From: Homarus americanus
Lineage: Eukaryota; Arthropoda; Malacostraca; Decapoda; Nephropidae
Length of the DNA: 64,000 bases
Direction of reading: 5' to 3'
Assembly (NCBI RefSeq): GCF_018991925.1
Contig: NW_024722158.1
Coordinates: 5,795,723 to 5,859,722 of the forward strand
In this document: positions 26,158 to 39,000 of the stretch, one piece after another
How the letters are laid out: every line of letters starts with the position of its first letter
Numbering within the stretch: position 1 is the first letter of the stretch
The notes under the pieces: generated by a model
The model's database searches: none
What the model saw: the letters and a program-made list of their open reading frames with translations, nothing else
What the model was told of the DNA's origin: nothing
Program-made: the position numbers and the translations under genes

Positions 26158-26440
26158 GAGCGGATCCAGTAATATTAGAAGGGGGCACGCTGTAGCCCCC
26201 CCCCACCCCCCCAGAATAATTTTGTTAAATAAGACCAATATCATGGGCATTTTGAGGCCACTTTGAAGCCATTTGCACGTGACATTAGGATATATTCTGA
26301 AGTCAATAGTAATTACTTTTTACTATACAAAAATGCCTGAGTACAATAATGCATTAAAGAAAAGGTATTGGAATTTTCTGGTGAAAGGGGAGGGGTCCAG
26401 ACCCCCCTGGACCTCTCCTTGGTACTGACAATAAGCAATG
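26158..26440 (+). mobile_element. hAT-like nonautonomous element, partial
   Basis: Starts CAGGAGCGGATCCAG and shares about 250 bp, in opposite orientation, with 40309-40642, including TCAATAGTAATTACTTTTTAC and AAAAGGTATTGGAATTTTC. The right end is missing. Confidence 0.65.
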
Positions 26441-26582
26441 AACAGAGCGACCACCAGAGGTTAGTAAGTGATAGAAATGATAAATTAATTTGAAATTTAA
26501 ATCAGCTTGAGATTTTGGTCTTGATCAGTGAGAAGATGAGGAAAGGTGTGTAAGCATATAACACACAATCACTTAACACACA

Positions 26583-26681
26583 CAAACACTACTACATACT
26601 ACTACTACTACTACTACTGCTACTACTACTGCTACTACTACTACTACTACTACTGCTACTACTACTGCTACTACTACTACT
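26583..26681 (+). repeat. (CTA)n microsatellite with CTG interruptions
   Basis: About 33 trinucleotides, mostly CTA, with regularly placed GCT variants. Confidence 0.9.
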
Positions 26682-26789
26682 TTGTTGTCACTCGGAATTG
26701 AGTTTGACGATCATCAAGCTATGATACAATGACACAAGTTATTAAAAATGTCACCTTCGTTGGTGAGTTCTGAGGTGACTTAAGAGGCA

Positions 26790-27665
26790 GATACAGGACC
26801 GGCAGGGCCGTCCACAGGTGTTGCACATGTGGAGGGCTACATCTAGTGCAGGAGGGGTGGTGGTGCTTGTCTGCCTCGGCATGCAGTCAGGCTAACTTGA
26901 AAGTATTGACACCTTCTCATGTGGTGCTCCTCCAAGTGTTACAGTGTGGAGTAATTGTCTCCCAGGCAATTTTTCAGGTTTGTCTTAAGACGATCCTTAT
27001 ACCTTTCCACTTGCCCGCCGGCGTTACGCTTACTATTTGTTAGGTGACTGTAAAGTAGCTGCTTTCGCAGTCTACTGTCATCCATGCAGGTAACATGACC
27101 AGTCCAGCGTAGTTGTTCATGGACAATGGTAGCCTCGATGCTCCTACAGTTGGTGTCAACGAGAATACTGGCATTTGTTTTCTTGTCTTCGCAATAAACT
27201 TGGAGGATGAAACGTAGACTAAGTTGGTGAAAGTTTTCAAGTGCCTTGAGGTGCCTCCTGTATGTGTCCCAAGTCTTGCTACCATACAGCAGAGTGGGAA
27301 GGATAATTTCAGCTCCCTACAGTTGAAGACACGGGTACGGAGTTTGCCATAGGCTTGAGATGCACATGTCCACTGTGGTGAACAGGTGGGAGCCGAGGTA
27401 CTGGAAGTGGGTAACATTAGAGAGGGTAGTACCGTTAACCTGGATGGATGGTGGAGCTGTGGCTGAACCAGGGGCAGGCTGGAAGAAAATCTAAGTCTTA
27501 CGTACATTCACCTCGAGGCCGAAGTGTGCATATGCATCTGCATAAGTATTCAGGATCTCCTGTAGGAGTGAGTTGATCTGCATACTGAAGTTCAGTGATG
27601 GAAGTGGTCGACACCTTTGCTGCTGCCTGGAGTCATCTTATGTTGAAAAATCCCTTCATCTGTTA
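26790..27665 (-). pseudogene. non-LTR retrotransposon reverse transcriptase C-terminal remnant
   Basis: On the minus strand a decayed frame reads VNGTTLSNVTHFQYLGSHL, then after disruptions LPTLLYGSKTW, YRRHLKALENFHQ, CRSIEATIVHEQLRWTGHV and CMDDSRLRKQLLYS. This order (YLGS, LLYGSETW, H-x-R, RWxGHV, MxDxRLPK) is the usual C-terminal end of non-LTR reverse-transcriptase ORFs. Stops interrupt it and the 3' end fades into a degraded Cys-rich tail. No target-site duplication was found. The open frame 27040-27507 on the same strand is a shadow in another frame. Confidence 0.75.
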
Positions 27666-28736
27666 CTGGATGTCCAGCCTGTCTGCTAAATTGGTACTGG
27701 TATGAGTAAGGAAGGCTTCCATAACCTAGTACTAATGACCTTCATAACCAGTTACTAGTGGCCTCCATAACCAGTTATTAGTGGCCTCCATAACTGGGAA
27801 CTGAGGAATGAGTCAAAAAGAGTTTCATATGCAAAATATATTTTCTCAAAAGAAGAATTATCATTTTCTTTCCATTTGTAAGAACACAATTATTTACATT
27901 CACCAGGTAATCACAATACAATTTATCAAGGTGAGAAAGTTTGGGACATCAGAGGTGAAGCCAAAGACCAAACATTCTGTGGGCATATGAGAATCAAGAA
28001 GACACCTGATGGGGTTTATCCAGTAACACCTGATGAACTACAAGATCTGATTGGCTAAAAGAATAACCATTCAAAGATACAATCACATTTCATAACAAAC
28101 ATGGTGAATGCTAAAAGATAAATTCTGTTACAAAAAAATACATAGAGAACTGGGAAGGGAAGGGAGGCGATTAGGTTTATGCCACTTGGAATCATCCTCG
28201 CTCCACCTCCGTATATTCACAAGATAAATTTACTAAAAACAAAGTTTCAGTACAAATTAAATTCAAACACGTCTTAACTCAGGACAAACTCACTTACTCC
28301 ATAATATCCAGTTCAGTTTCATAACCTTTTACAGCAACTTTTCATTCCTATAACTTTTCTTATACAATACAGGGAAAATCTTTATATAGTATATTAATTT
28401 TATGATTCTATAAAAAACAAGCTTCACATAGTCTTCTTATACATTATACCTTCAATATTTCATAAATCCTTTAAAAATGATAGTGTTCTTATCATTCTTG
28501 ATAATTCTATGAGCATTGTCTGAGTCAATTTCAATTTTCTTAACCACTTTGGTCAATTTGCCTTAATAAAAGTCAAATTAAATTTGAAGACTCTCAGTGT
28601 TACAGCAATTAAAATCATCTCATCTCTATACTTATCTATAATAATTAACACTCGACTCTTCACTAACTGAGCATGGTGGACAACGGTAATAAGGAAACAT
28701 ATACAGGTTTAGGAATAATTGTTCATCGGTATCCAC

Positions 28737-28779
28737 TCCCCCCCCCCCACCACCACACACAGACACACACACACACACA
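28737..28779 (+). repeat. C-run and (CA)n microsatellite
   Basis: A run of about ten C, then CACCACCAC and about ten CA units. Confidence 0.85.
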
Positions 28780-29339
28780 GTTCCTCTAAAAGGAACGATA
28801 AATACTGTATGCACAAAACTAAACAGGCGTATCTTTACCTGTCCACCTTTGAACAAATCCATCGCCCAAAACAACATGGGAACATCTAGCTGTCTAACTC
28901 AGAACAAAACTAGTGCACAAAACTATATGAAAAACTACCATTTCTATTTCTGAGCAAGATTGGTGCAAAATACATTCGAGGAAATAACAACTAACTGTCT
29001 ATCTCTGAACGTAAGTGAAGCATAAGGGCATAATAAAATACAGTGTCTACTTATATATCTCTCCATTGAACTTATTTCTTCCTGATTATATGACTCATTG
29101 AAACTGCATTAAAAGTCACAATAAACTACAGTACTACAAAGCCCAAATGGACCCACAGAAGCTACCACCACGTGTGTCTGAGTTGAGCTTTCAGCGCAAC
29201 AATAAAATGAACAACGGACAGATCATGAAAACATGAATGCTTGTTAATATGGCACCAAAGATTTGAAAATTTCACAATATCACGTTTATTGGTTACAGCA
29301 CATTATAAAGCAGCTTTAATACGATTTTTTTTCTTCATT

Positions 29340-29600
29340 AATAACTATATACTATTATTATCAACCCCTTGTGTACAGGTTAATTCTGAGCTGAATAAAA
29401 TCATTTAGCATTAGCCAAATAAAAAGTTAAAAGTGGCATCCCTGTAGTGAAGGGGTTCGTGGAGATAGTCTACAAACACCTTGTATACAGGGTCACCCCT
29501 TGAACTAAACAAAATTGGCTAGTGCTACCCAAATAAAATATTACAAGTGGCATCCCCATAGTGAAGGAGTTAAGCTGAGAGATGAAGAGAAAGTGGAGAA
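29340..29600 (+). repeat. two diverged direct copies of a ~110-bp unit
   Basis: CCAAATAAAAAGTTAAAAGT GGCATCCC...TAGTGAAGG appears twice (29416-29455 and 29528-29570), each preceded by CTTGTGTACAGG/CTTGTATACAGG. A shorter relative (CTGAATAAAATCATCG) lies at 39430-39500. Confidence 0.6.
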
Positions 29601-29615
29601 TAAGAGGTGCTACTA

Positions 29616-29684
29616 TAGGTTAGGTTAGGTTAGGTCAGGTTAAGTCAGGTAAGGTTAAGTTAGGTCAAGTCAGGCTAGGTAGAC
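29616..29684 (+). repeat. degenerate TTAGG tract
   Basis: Thirteen or so units of GGTTA/GGTCA/GGTAA/AAGTTA type, beginning with four perfect TTAGG. Confidence 0.75.
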
Positions 29685-30952
29685 CGCACGCAATAGTAGC
29701 ATCGAATTAGAACTACAGAAGGGTGACTGTCCTGATAATGGAAACAGTGTTGGACAATGAGCAATAAGAATGAAAGGGTTAAACTAGTGAAACCAAATAT
29801 AAACACCAGAGGGAGAGGGAAGAAAGAAGAGAGATGGAAACACTTAAAAGGAAACAAAAAACTGGGTTGAAGGAAGAACTAGAAGTATAAAAATATATAT
29901 ACTTGTAGACATCCAGGAAGCAACAGATAATAAGTAAAGGAAGACCCTGGCAGTGAGTGGTTCATGGGGATGTCATAGCAATGGATTAAACCTACAACCC
30001 ATCACTTCAATTTTTCGAAAACTTGTGAATTTTACACCTTGTGAAATGACTTTCCATTACTGAAATCATATCAATTCCCTTACTATCAACTGATTCCCTT
30101 GACCATCAGTAACTATGTGTGATTTCTGAATGCATAGCTAGTATTTATCCATTAAACATATGGGTATACTGTACCATCCTCGACTATGTAAGTTAAATAC
30201 GAGCATTGAGACTTGACAAGCACTGAAATCTATAGCAGTAAAAATAAATAAAACAAATCTAAATATGAATAAATAAATGTACAAATAGTGAGGAAGAGTG
30301 TAGTATTGTAGTCCTGTTTTGCTTGCCTGCATCATATGTACCAACCAAACATGCATTCACACACACACAAATCTGTTCAAATGGAATCTTTCTTCAGTCT
30401 CTTAAATGGCTTTACGAATTCTCAAAAATAAACAACTGTCATTAACATTGTTGCTATATTAATGTTGTTACTTTTATTATCATCATTTTTATTATTGCTA
30501 CTGCTATTATTTTCATTAAAACTACTACTTTTTGTTGTCAGAATAATATTTAACAGGTACCTATTCCCTCTTGCTATAACAGTCAGTCTAAATATGACAG
30601 ATCCAGATCATTTTCATCGCTTCTTATGAGGATATCACAATTATGTAAGACAAAAGATTCTGCTGACAATTCACATATTGTGGACACAACTACAGTTACA
30701 AGTGGAAGGACAACTTATGGCATGAGGTATAAGACAAAAGTGTCTTAAATCACAGCACCAATCAAATGCTTTACAAAGATCACATTCGTGCTTGTTTCTA
30801 CAGTTCTCCTCCATAAATGATTAACATTTTGGAGCATTAAAGGTAAGAGTAACATAAGATATAGTCCTGGCACAGAGAGATCACTGAGCCAAACTATATT
30901 TTTAAGTGATCGTCATCACAACTCCGAATATTAACCAATTCCCTTACTAGGT

Positions 30953-31142
30953 AGTCATGAACAAAATTCCTGTCGCCTCTTCTGCTGCTCCACGAACCCC
31001 AAGATTCAGACTCAAGACTCGTGAATCAGAAGAATTTATGGACAAAATAATGCATCAATGTCTGTTGCTTCAGGTTCATGAGTCTGAATCTCAAGAGTGC
31101 ATGAAGCAGCAGAAGAGGTGACAAGACTTTTGTTTATGACCG
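30953..31142. mobile_element. foldback element (~190 bp)
   Basis: Arms of about 75 nt are imperfect reverse complements: GTCATGAACAAAATTCCTGTC pairs with the region ending GTTTATGAC, and CCTCTTCTGCTGCT pairs with AGCAGCAGAAGAGG. The central loop holds ATTTATGGACAAAATAATGC. Confidence 0.7.
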
Positions 31143-31249
31143 TACTGTATTATTTATCTCTCATTACATAAACCAATCCCCAAACTACGTTACACAGATT
31201 CCCTTGTTAGTTCATACAATGCTGAATACAAATGAAGATTGGTATCACA

Positions 31250-31372
31250 CAAAGATTTAGCACCACAGGTTATTTCACCTTTAGATTAACCTGAATAATG
31301 CTACCTGTGGGGTTAGATTAAGGTAAGTTAAGCTGTTCAATAAGCTGTGGTACCTAATCTTCATGTGATCCA
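31250..31372. repeat. short dispersed element with inverted ends
   Basis: Contains AAGATTTAGCACCACAGGTT, TTTCACCTTTAGATTAACC and, inverted, GGTACCTAATCTTCATGTGA. The same vocabulary occurs at 48040-48112, 56785-56825 and 59203-59250. Confidence 0.5.
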
Positions 31373-31392
31373 AAGACTGAGTAAAAATGATA

Positions 31393-31743
31393 AGTGATAT
31401 CTCCATTAGCCAGAACAATTGGTGCAGAGCACTTCCGAGAACGAGTGATTTCCAGGTAACGACACTATACGTACTTTCTGAAACCAGGAAAAATCACCCA
31501 TCGTCGGAATTTTTTTCCTGATACCGGTTAAAGTTTCTCGGATTTTTCCGGAAACTGCGCATTATTTCATCCTCGGAATTTGTTCCCAGACTGGGAAATT
31601 TTTGGGGGGAGAGGGTTTCCAAAAATTTTCCCAAAATTTTCCAGAAAATGCACCTGATTTTCAACCCTGAAATTTTTTTCCCAAACCAGGAATTTTCCAG
31701 AAAAATTCTGAGCAAATTTTAATTTTGGCTAACGGAGATAATG
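31393..31743. mobile_element. TIR element, ATATCTCCGTTAGC family, copy 3
   Basis: Left end AGTGATATCTCCATTAGCCA; right end, read inwards, CATTATCTCCGTTAGCC. The interior has the same CGGAATTTTTTTCC-type words. TA flanks. Intergenic. Confidence 0.72.
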
Positions 31744-31814
31744 TATTACTGTTTAGATACAGTACTACAAATAGATTCTACTGTACTACATTCCATGAAT
31801 CTCATTACCTTTCA

Positions 31815-31885
31815 CATTTGGTACATCAATCCATCATGTACCTCACTCCATCATGTACTGTACACCACTCCATCATGTACTGTAC
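31815..31885 (+). repeat. short CATCATGTACTGTACACCACTC repeat
   Basis: Four imperfect units of about 22 bp around ATCCATCATGTAC. Confidence 0.6.
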
Positions 31886-32334
31886 ATGCAATCACTGAAC
31901 AGTGTGGGAACGTCCAGCAAGCACAAAACTGAGTGGAGAAGATCGCAGGGTTGGTATACTAGCCTTTGGAGTAAGAGGCACAGAAAATTAAAGGAATTGT
32001 AAGAGTGTGTAAAAAAACCCTGAATACTAACCTACTTTTGTGTTCCTAAATACAGTAAAAACTTCATTCCAAGGCTCCAAAATGCACAAAATACAGTACA
32101 GTAAATACATCATAATCAATCTATATAAATCTAACTGCTCACTGCTCAAGCATTAACATTTTTCTTAAATACGGAAGATAAATCCAACAAGCTAAAGCCA
32201 ATACATCAATTTCAACTTCCTGTACAATCACTAAAAAGGTTCTGGGAGAAAGATCCTTTAAGCCTCAAACTGATGTGACTCTGAGAAATGTCACTAAGGG
32301 CAAACAACTCCATTCTCTCACAGTATCAACTAGT

Positions 32335-32560
32335 AATCAATATGGGTGGTAGAAAGAGAGGATTGATTGATTGACTGATTGATTGGGTAAATATGGTGGT
32401 AGAATGAATAGATTGATTGACTGATTGGGTAGAAAGGAATAATTGGTTGATTGGGTAAAATAAGGTGGTAGGAAGGACTGATTGATTAACTGAATGGGTA
32501 AAATAAGGTGGTAAGTAGGATTGATTGTTTGACTGATTGGGCAAAATATGGTGGCAGAGG
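32335..32560 (+). repeat. degenerate GATTGATTGACTGATTGGGTAAAATA repeat
   Basis: Five irregular units of about 45-60 bp combine TGATTGATT strings with AAATATGGTGGTAGAA. Confidence 0.75.
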
Positions 32561-35500
32561 AGACAAGTTAATTCTCAGCATAAACTAGATGATCACTGAA
32601 GGTGGAATGTGACATACATAAAATTTCGAAGCTGAAGAGGCCAAAATTATGTGGCAAATAAGTACAGAAAATATGGATTAGGAAACTCAAAAGTACACCA
32701 AATTCCTTTTAATCTACCGAGTCTTCCTAAAGTTCCTGAACACAAGCGATATTTTGAACAAACGAAAAATGACACTATACGTTTAGCCCTCTCTCTACCA
32801 CTGTATTGTGCTGGAAACAAAATTTAAACTGCACAAAAATGTAATACAAGCAATGGATTCATTTAAGTGGATCTTGGTTAGAAAATTACATTGGGTGATG
32901 CTAATTCTAAACAATTAATTTAGAATGACATGATTACTTCGGTTGGTGGATATGAAACCCTACTGGTCAAGTTAATGGGAATCTATAATTATTTCAACTC
33001 TAACAAAAAGGAAGCTTTCTGCTCGAATCTTTATACTGTAATATTGGAATCAAATTCAGCTGGGTGCTTAATGTATAATTGAATAAAAATATATACTCAG
33101 CATCTTTTGAGGTCATGAGATGCCAATAGAGAAAGTGAAAGATTGATTCTAAAATCTCATTTCATGACCAAGCATGGGCTAAGAGCCTTGTACAGTACTG
33201 TATATTAAACCACCAAGACTACAGGTTAAAATTCAGCTAACTCTCAGACAATGGTGCCTAGGACTAAAACTAGACCCTTTAAAATGGGGCCTTGGAAAAA
33301 TACGTCACCACCTTAAGTTGAAGTCATAATGTCATACCAGTCAGGTACACTGTGATAGACACTTGGCTAGGTTATAAAGCTGTGATTCCAGGCACCAAAC
33401 CCCAGCTCCAACTGACTTCACAGCTGCCTTCTGGGAGGAGGGACAACAGCTGATTGATTTAGTCCAGGCTTGGTCATAAAATAGAATTTCAGGTTCACTC
33501 CATTTGTGATACAATGCTTGTCCTAAGTGATGCTCATCTGAAGCCAACGAAATAAAATGAGGAGATGGCAATATAAATTACAAATGTGAATGTGACAGTC
33601 ACCTCAGTGGGGAGTTAACCCTACTGACATAGTAAGGCACAAACTCACTAATTCCAAGCAGTCCAATAGTGTTATGGTACTGCTGTAACCTTTGTCTAGC
33701 CAATGACCTGCTGCTCTTATATGACAGACTCAACAAACTCCTCCGTGAAGGTCATCAATGATGCAATATCGTTGAATTCTAAAATCATGGTTGTGAAAAC
33801 TAGATGTAAAAGTTTACAACTTTGACAAAACATCTGGCTTTACATTCAACATCACCAAACTACAAGTGGAACAAAAGATTTCCTGCAAGATGAACACCTC
33901 CTTAGAGATTTTCTACAAAGGAGAGAACATTTACACAAACCTGCATTCTGTTGCAGGCTGCTGTGAACATACCTGGTAGTATTGATAAGCTCTGATCCAC
34001 AGAGCTTAAACAGCCATCAAACAACAGTTGCATTATCATTTAACTTAGGCTATACTTGACTAAATACTGTAATATAATAAAGTTGAAAACTTTAAGGAGC
34101 AGTCTAAAAAGTTTTCGGGTGCTAAAAATTTTAGGACAGGGGGAGGGGGGGATAATAATAATGAAATAAAAAACTTGGTTCCTCACATACGAGATGCTGC
34201 TGGAAGGAAGACATTTGCACAGTTCAAACCTTCTGCCTCTTGGTGACTCTTGTTTCGAACACCGCTGACTACAGGCTCTAGTTTTTGTGGGATGCTTTAT
34301 CTAATTATTGAATTAGTCAAAGTTGTTACTGTCAAGGGGAAACTATGGTAGTTACCAAGGATAAGCTTTATATATCATGAAGCCTCATTATTTGGCACAT
34401 TTTATCACTGTTAGAACATTATAATTAAACAATTAACAAATTCTGAAAACTTAGGGATACTGTAATTAATCTCTAATTGACAGGAACAATATAATAATAT
34501 TCTTTTGTACATCTCTGACTTCTTCCTTTTACCAAAACCTGAAGTAGGAGGGAGAGAGGGACACATAGAGACTTTGCTTAAATTTTAACTACTGACCATA
34601 AATTTTTGAACACTTATCAGGGAGATCAAACATATAAGGAAACTAATGACATACTGTACTCTTAACTCTCACTGTACACAACAACCATGCAATAAAATTT
34701 AAGACTTTCATTGCGAAATGTTGCAGCCAAACTTTCCAGTGCTGTACTATAAGAAATGTCTGGGTCAGTTCCAATTGTTCCTGGTACAAGATCTTATTGA
34801 TCTGATAACATAAGAGAGTATTAATCCATCCTTAATAGATCTCTATAAACATGAGTTATTTCATCACTTGAGTTGCAAAAGTTTGTCCTTGTGTTTAATG
34901 ACTCATAATAAGTAGGCCAGAGACCTCCTGGCCCCTGTCTCTTCAGGTCATCTTTGAGCTTCATACCTAAACTTTTAACAAAAACCTCAACACTGTCAAA
35001 TCATTATCTTCTTAATAAAATATATTGAATTAAATTCCTCAGAAATATGGCTTTATGCATTTATCATACTACCGCATCACTCTTGGTAAGTTGTTGGGAA
35101 CTACCATGATGAAACATAACACAGATCTGAGAAGAATTGTGGAAAAAGAAGTCACCTGCATTTCCCTATTGTTAGAAATCCATCACAAATGGCAAAAAAG
35201 ACTTTTCATATAAAATATGTACAGTATTTCAAATGTGAGGCCAGTCAATGACCACCACTAACTTAAACTGAACACTGATGAAACTCAACCATATTATCAA
35301 AAGTTCCTCACCATTGGTTCATCCCCTTATTAAGACATCTCACCCATCAGGAATAAAATATAAGACACATAAATAATATAATATGAATATTTGTAATGTT
35401 AAAAAAGAACTTTGGGAGTAATATTATACAGGAATATCAGGTGTTCAATCATGCCTTATGACATGTACCCACCTTGTCACAGTTTGGGGAAGGATCCATT

Positions 35501-36091
35501 GGTGGCATAAACTTTTCAGAATATGGCTGGCTGTCAAACCTTTCTAGTGGTCTGCTTACAAAATTAAAAAGTAAGATGTGTTTCAACAATAATCACAAGA
35601 TAACAGGCATGTGAACAGCCTGCTGAGAATGAAGCCTTAACCTTATGATAGGCAGTGTGGGCAAGGCAGGGGGTCAAGATGGGTAAATATCCAATCTTAA
35701 ATTTCTGGGAAGGTTTTGTGCAATTCTGGGGAACCTTAATATAATTTTGTGTAACATATCGCAAGAATTAGAAGTCAGCTTATTCAGATGATATATTTTT
35801 TGTAATTAGGATATTCTAATTCTTGGATTTACCCTGATCTCAAAAATGAATGTATTGTACTCGTCTAAAATATATACAGAAGATATCCACCAAAAGGTGC
35901 TGATAATGTTGAGAATATAAGTAAATTAAGTAGTGTGTATATTCTAAGAGGGAAATAAAGGTGACAGTTCCACGCCACTATAAAGGCCTGACAGTACAGT
36001 ATATAGCACACAATAACCGTACAACATTCTTGATTCTCATTATCACTTGCAGTTAGTTATGCTGACTATGTAAACCTGTATCTTACATACA
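32561..36091. other. no gene seen; possibly HHAT 3'UTR in part
   Basis: This follows the HHAT stop codon on the minus strand. No AATAAA was seen close to the stop on that strand, so the 3'UTR may be long. A G-run (GGGGGAGGGGGG) lies near 34138. Confidence 0.45.
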
Positions 36092-39000
36092 CTAAGACTG
36101 CTTCGCCTTTATTTTTTGTCGGATCTTCCAATTTTGTAGCTCCATACTACACTGTCCTAAACAGAACATGAAGAAGAATATGCTCAGAGTGCATTGTGGG
36201 AATCCTGGAAAAGAAGAAATAAAAAAAGTTTATTCAACTTAACTAAATTTTCAAGTTAATATTTTGAGTCAAACATCAAATACTTATCTTATCCATTAAT
36301 TCCTTAATTGGCACTTCAGAATCCCCCCACCCGTCATATATGCAAAATTGGAACACAAGGAACATGAAACGTCCACAGATGATAGCCATCATCCCTACAA
36401 CTAACACTCACCAATGATGGCTGTTGTTTAAGGGTTAAGAGAGGAATCAAAAGTTTATTATCATGTCAGGCATTTATCTTTAAGAGTCAATAAAGTGAAT
36501 TAGTACTTCTATAGAGCATAAAAGTGGGATAAGAAATCACCAAGCCTCACCAAACACTTCATTATTTCTCATTTCTTTCATTCCTTCAGTTTATTCATCA
36601 CTTAACTACTTTTAATAGTAAAATGACTTAATCTGCTTCAATACAATGACTTAATCCACTTCAATATAATGACTTAAACTCTTTCAATATGATGAGTTAA
36701 TGAAGAGATAGAGAGAGAGATACCCTGACAACATAACTTGACCCAAAATTCCGGAGATAATTTTTCCGAGCTTAGTACTGTGCGGAAACACACAAACCTG
36801 AGATAAATATTCTATGCCCTATAGCTTTGGCGTTGTCGAGGTTGGAGATGAATATGACGAGAGCGGTGAGGGAAGGCACGTACAAAAACACAGCCAACAG
36901 TCCGTGGAATCTACGTTGCCAGGCTCCGGGCAACCAACGGCTCTGAAGTGGAAGGGCAGTGTAAGGTGTTGACTTTTCACTACACATCTAAGTCATGATT
37001 AAAGCCGCCGTTGTTTACATCCATTTTTCTCTGTCCTCGAACTACCAATCAGATGCATCCCTGTCCTCAAACTACAGTACATCCCTGTCCTCGAACTACC
37101 AATCAGATATATCCCTGTCTTCAAACTACCAATCAGATGTATCCCTGTCCTCAAACTACCAATGAAATACATCCCTGAGTTATCTATATACAGTACAGTT
37201 CATGCTGAATTAATGTAAATTTGTCGGACGATTTTACTGAATAAATATCTATCTATCTATCTATTTGTCAGCTTACTAGTAATATTAGGTTCTTATAAAC
37301 CACAAGCTGCTTACCTCCAAGGCCTCATAAGCTGACATGCGAGAGATGTGATCCCCAATTTTTTCAGCAACGACTCCAAAGAAGTTAATAGTCGCCCACC
37401 AGAATATCTGAGTAGTCACACCGTGCCACACATACACGAAGGTGAACACAAGCGCTGTCCCTTGTAGCTGTCTAACCATACTAGGTTCTGATCCAACCCA
37501 AGGAATATAAATATGTCTGCAAAGAGAAGGAAACATATCCATCACACAAAGAAATCTGTAGATATTTAGCACCATGTTCTTTATATGTGAGAAGTGTAAA
37601 TTAGTTATAGCTACTACTACCTATTCTAACAATATACAGACAATTATAACAGGTAAGGAAGGCAATATACAGTCACAGCCTCAATATATTTTTCAAGACA
37701 TGATTCCCTAATATATGTATAAATAAACCTTCATCAATGCTATAAGACAAGGTTCCCATTTATACAGTCAATGCATGTCAAAAAATAAAAAAATAAAATA
37801 AAAATGGTAGTTAGTATCAGGGCAATGTTAACTTTTCTTGCTATGGATGAATAGAAAAATGAATTCCCAGAACTTACTTGAGCATAAAACGATACAGCCC
37901 ATGATCAAAGTACCGCCAGACATCTGAGAATCTGTAGGTCATGAGAGTGCAGCGGGGATGTCTCGGGGGGTCGTAACCTTCTACCCTCGCTAACACAGAG
38001 GGCAGCCCATATAACACTGTGGAGAGGAATGATATAACAACAGCTTATAATTTTGTGTCACGCTTAATAATATTTGCTAACAGTGAAAAATCTGGGAAAA
38101 TAATTTGTCAAGAGGATGATCAGGCAAACTAAAATAAGCAGTTTGATAAATTGATCAACTAAAACCCGGGTAGAGTCATAACATACCAACATATTTCAGC
38201 TGCAGAAAGGCTGTGAGGAAGTAAACAAACCCAGCCATTGACCATGAGCTCATCTTCTTCATAAGCTGTGGCATGAAGTGCAGTGAGCTGGAAAAATACA
38301 TAATTATAATTAATCAAACATAAAATACAAAAACTGAAAAACATATTTATGAGAGTTTGAAAGCTGTGATTCCATTGGTGATGTTCTGAAATCTTATCCC
38401 AAAAACTTGGGTTTTGATACCAGAACCAAGGGAGGATGAAGGGACAGAACAGAGGTATACTGTATGATGTTTCGGGACCCAATTCAAAGATGCACATAAA
38501 GAAACACAAACTATTTCATTCCTCAAACCTGAATATGTCTAATCAATTCCTACAAAGAGCCTTAGGGCCCTTAGGTGGTGTGGATAAATGAATGGATAGG
38601 TACAAGTCAATATGCTTCCCTACGTGTGCTGATGAGATCATAAAGGATTTCATAAATTTTTATATACTTACGGTGCATAAAACTGGTATAAAAGAAACTG
38701 GGTGAATCCCATCCACCATAAAAATCTTATAACCTGTAATCCCACACCAGCGACTCTTTTTAGGGTCCAGGTTCGGTACGGCTCCGCAAGCTGAAAAAAT
38801 TTAAGGATTCACAATATGTAAATATAAAAGGGAAATAATGTCTAAAGTTAGTGTTCTCAAAAGAAAGTTACAAAGCCCTCACTTCTGACAACTGATGATA
38901 TAAAATAAAGGCAATAATGATTCATCAGAAAAATCATTAAACATGTCTGATTACATTTTCTTAATTTTCCATAGATCAATCTCCTCCCCTTGGAGTATTA

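Larger units (their letters stand above)
27666..30952. other. intergenic, no gene seen
   Basis: The short repeat CCTCCATAACCAGTTATTAGTGG occurs in three imperfect copies at 27715-27795. Otherwise AT-rich with no exon-like frame apart from the repeats listed. Confidence 0.55.

Noticed and set aside
27040..27507. 155-residue minus-strand open frame
   Set aside because: Shadow frame; the reverse-transcriptase motifs are in another frame of the same strand.
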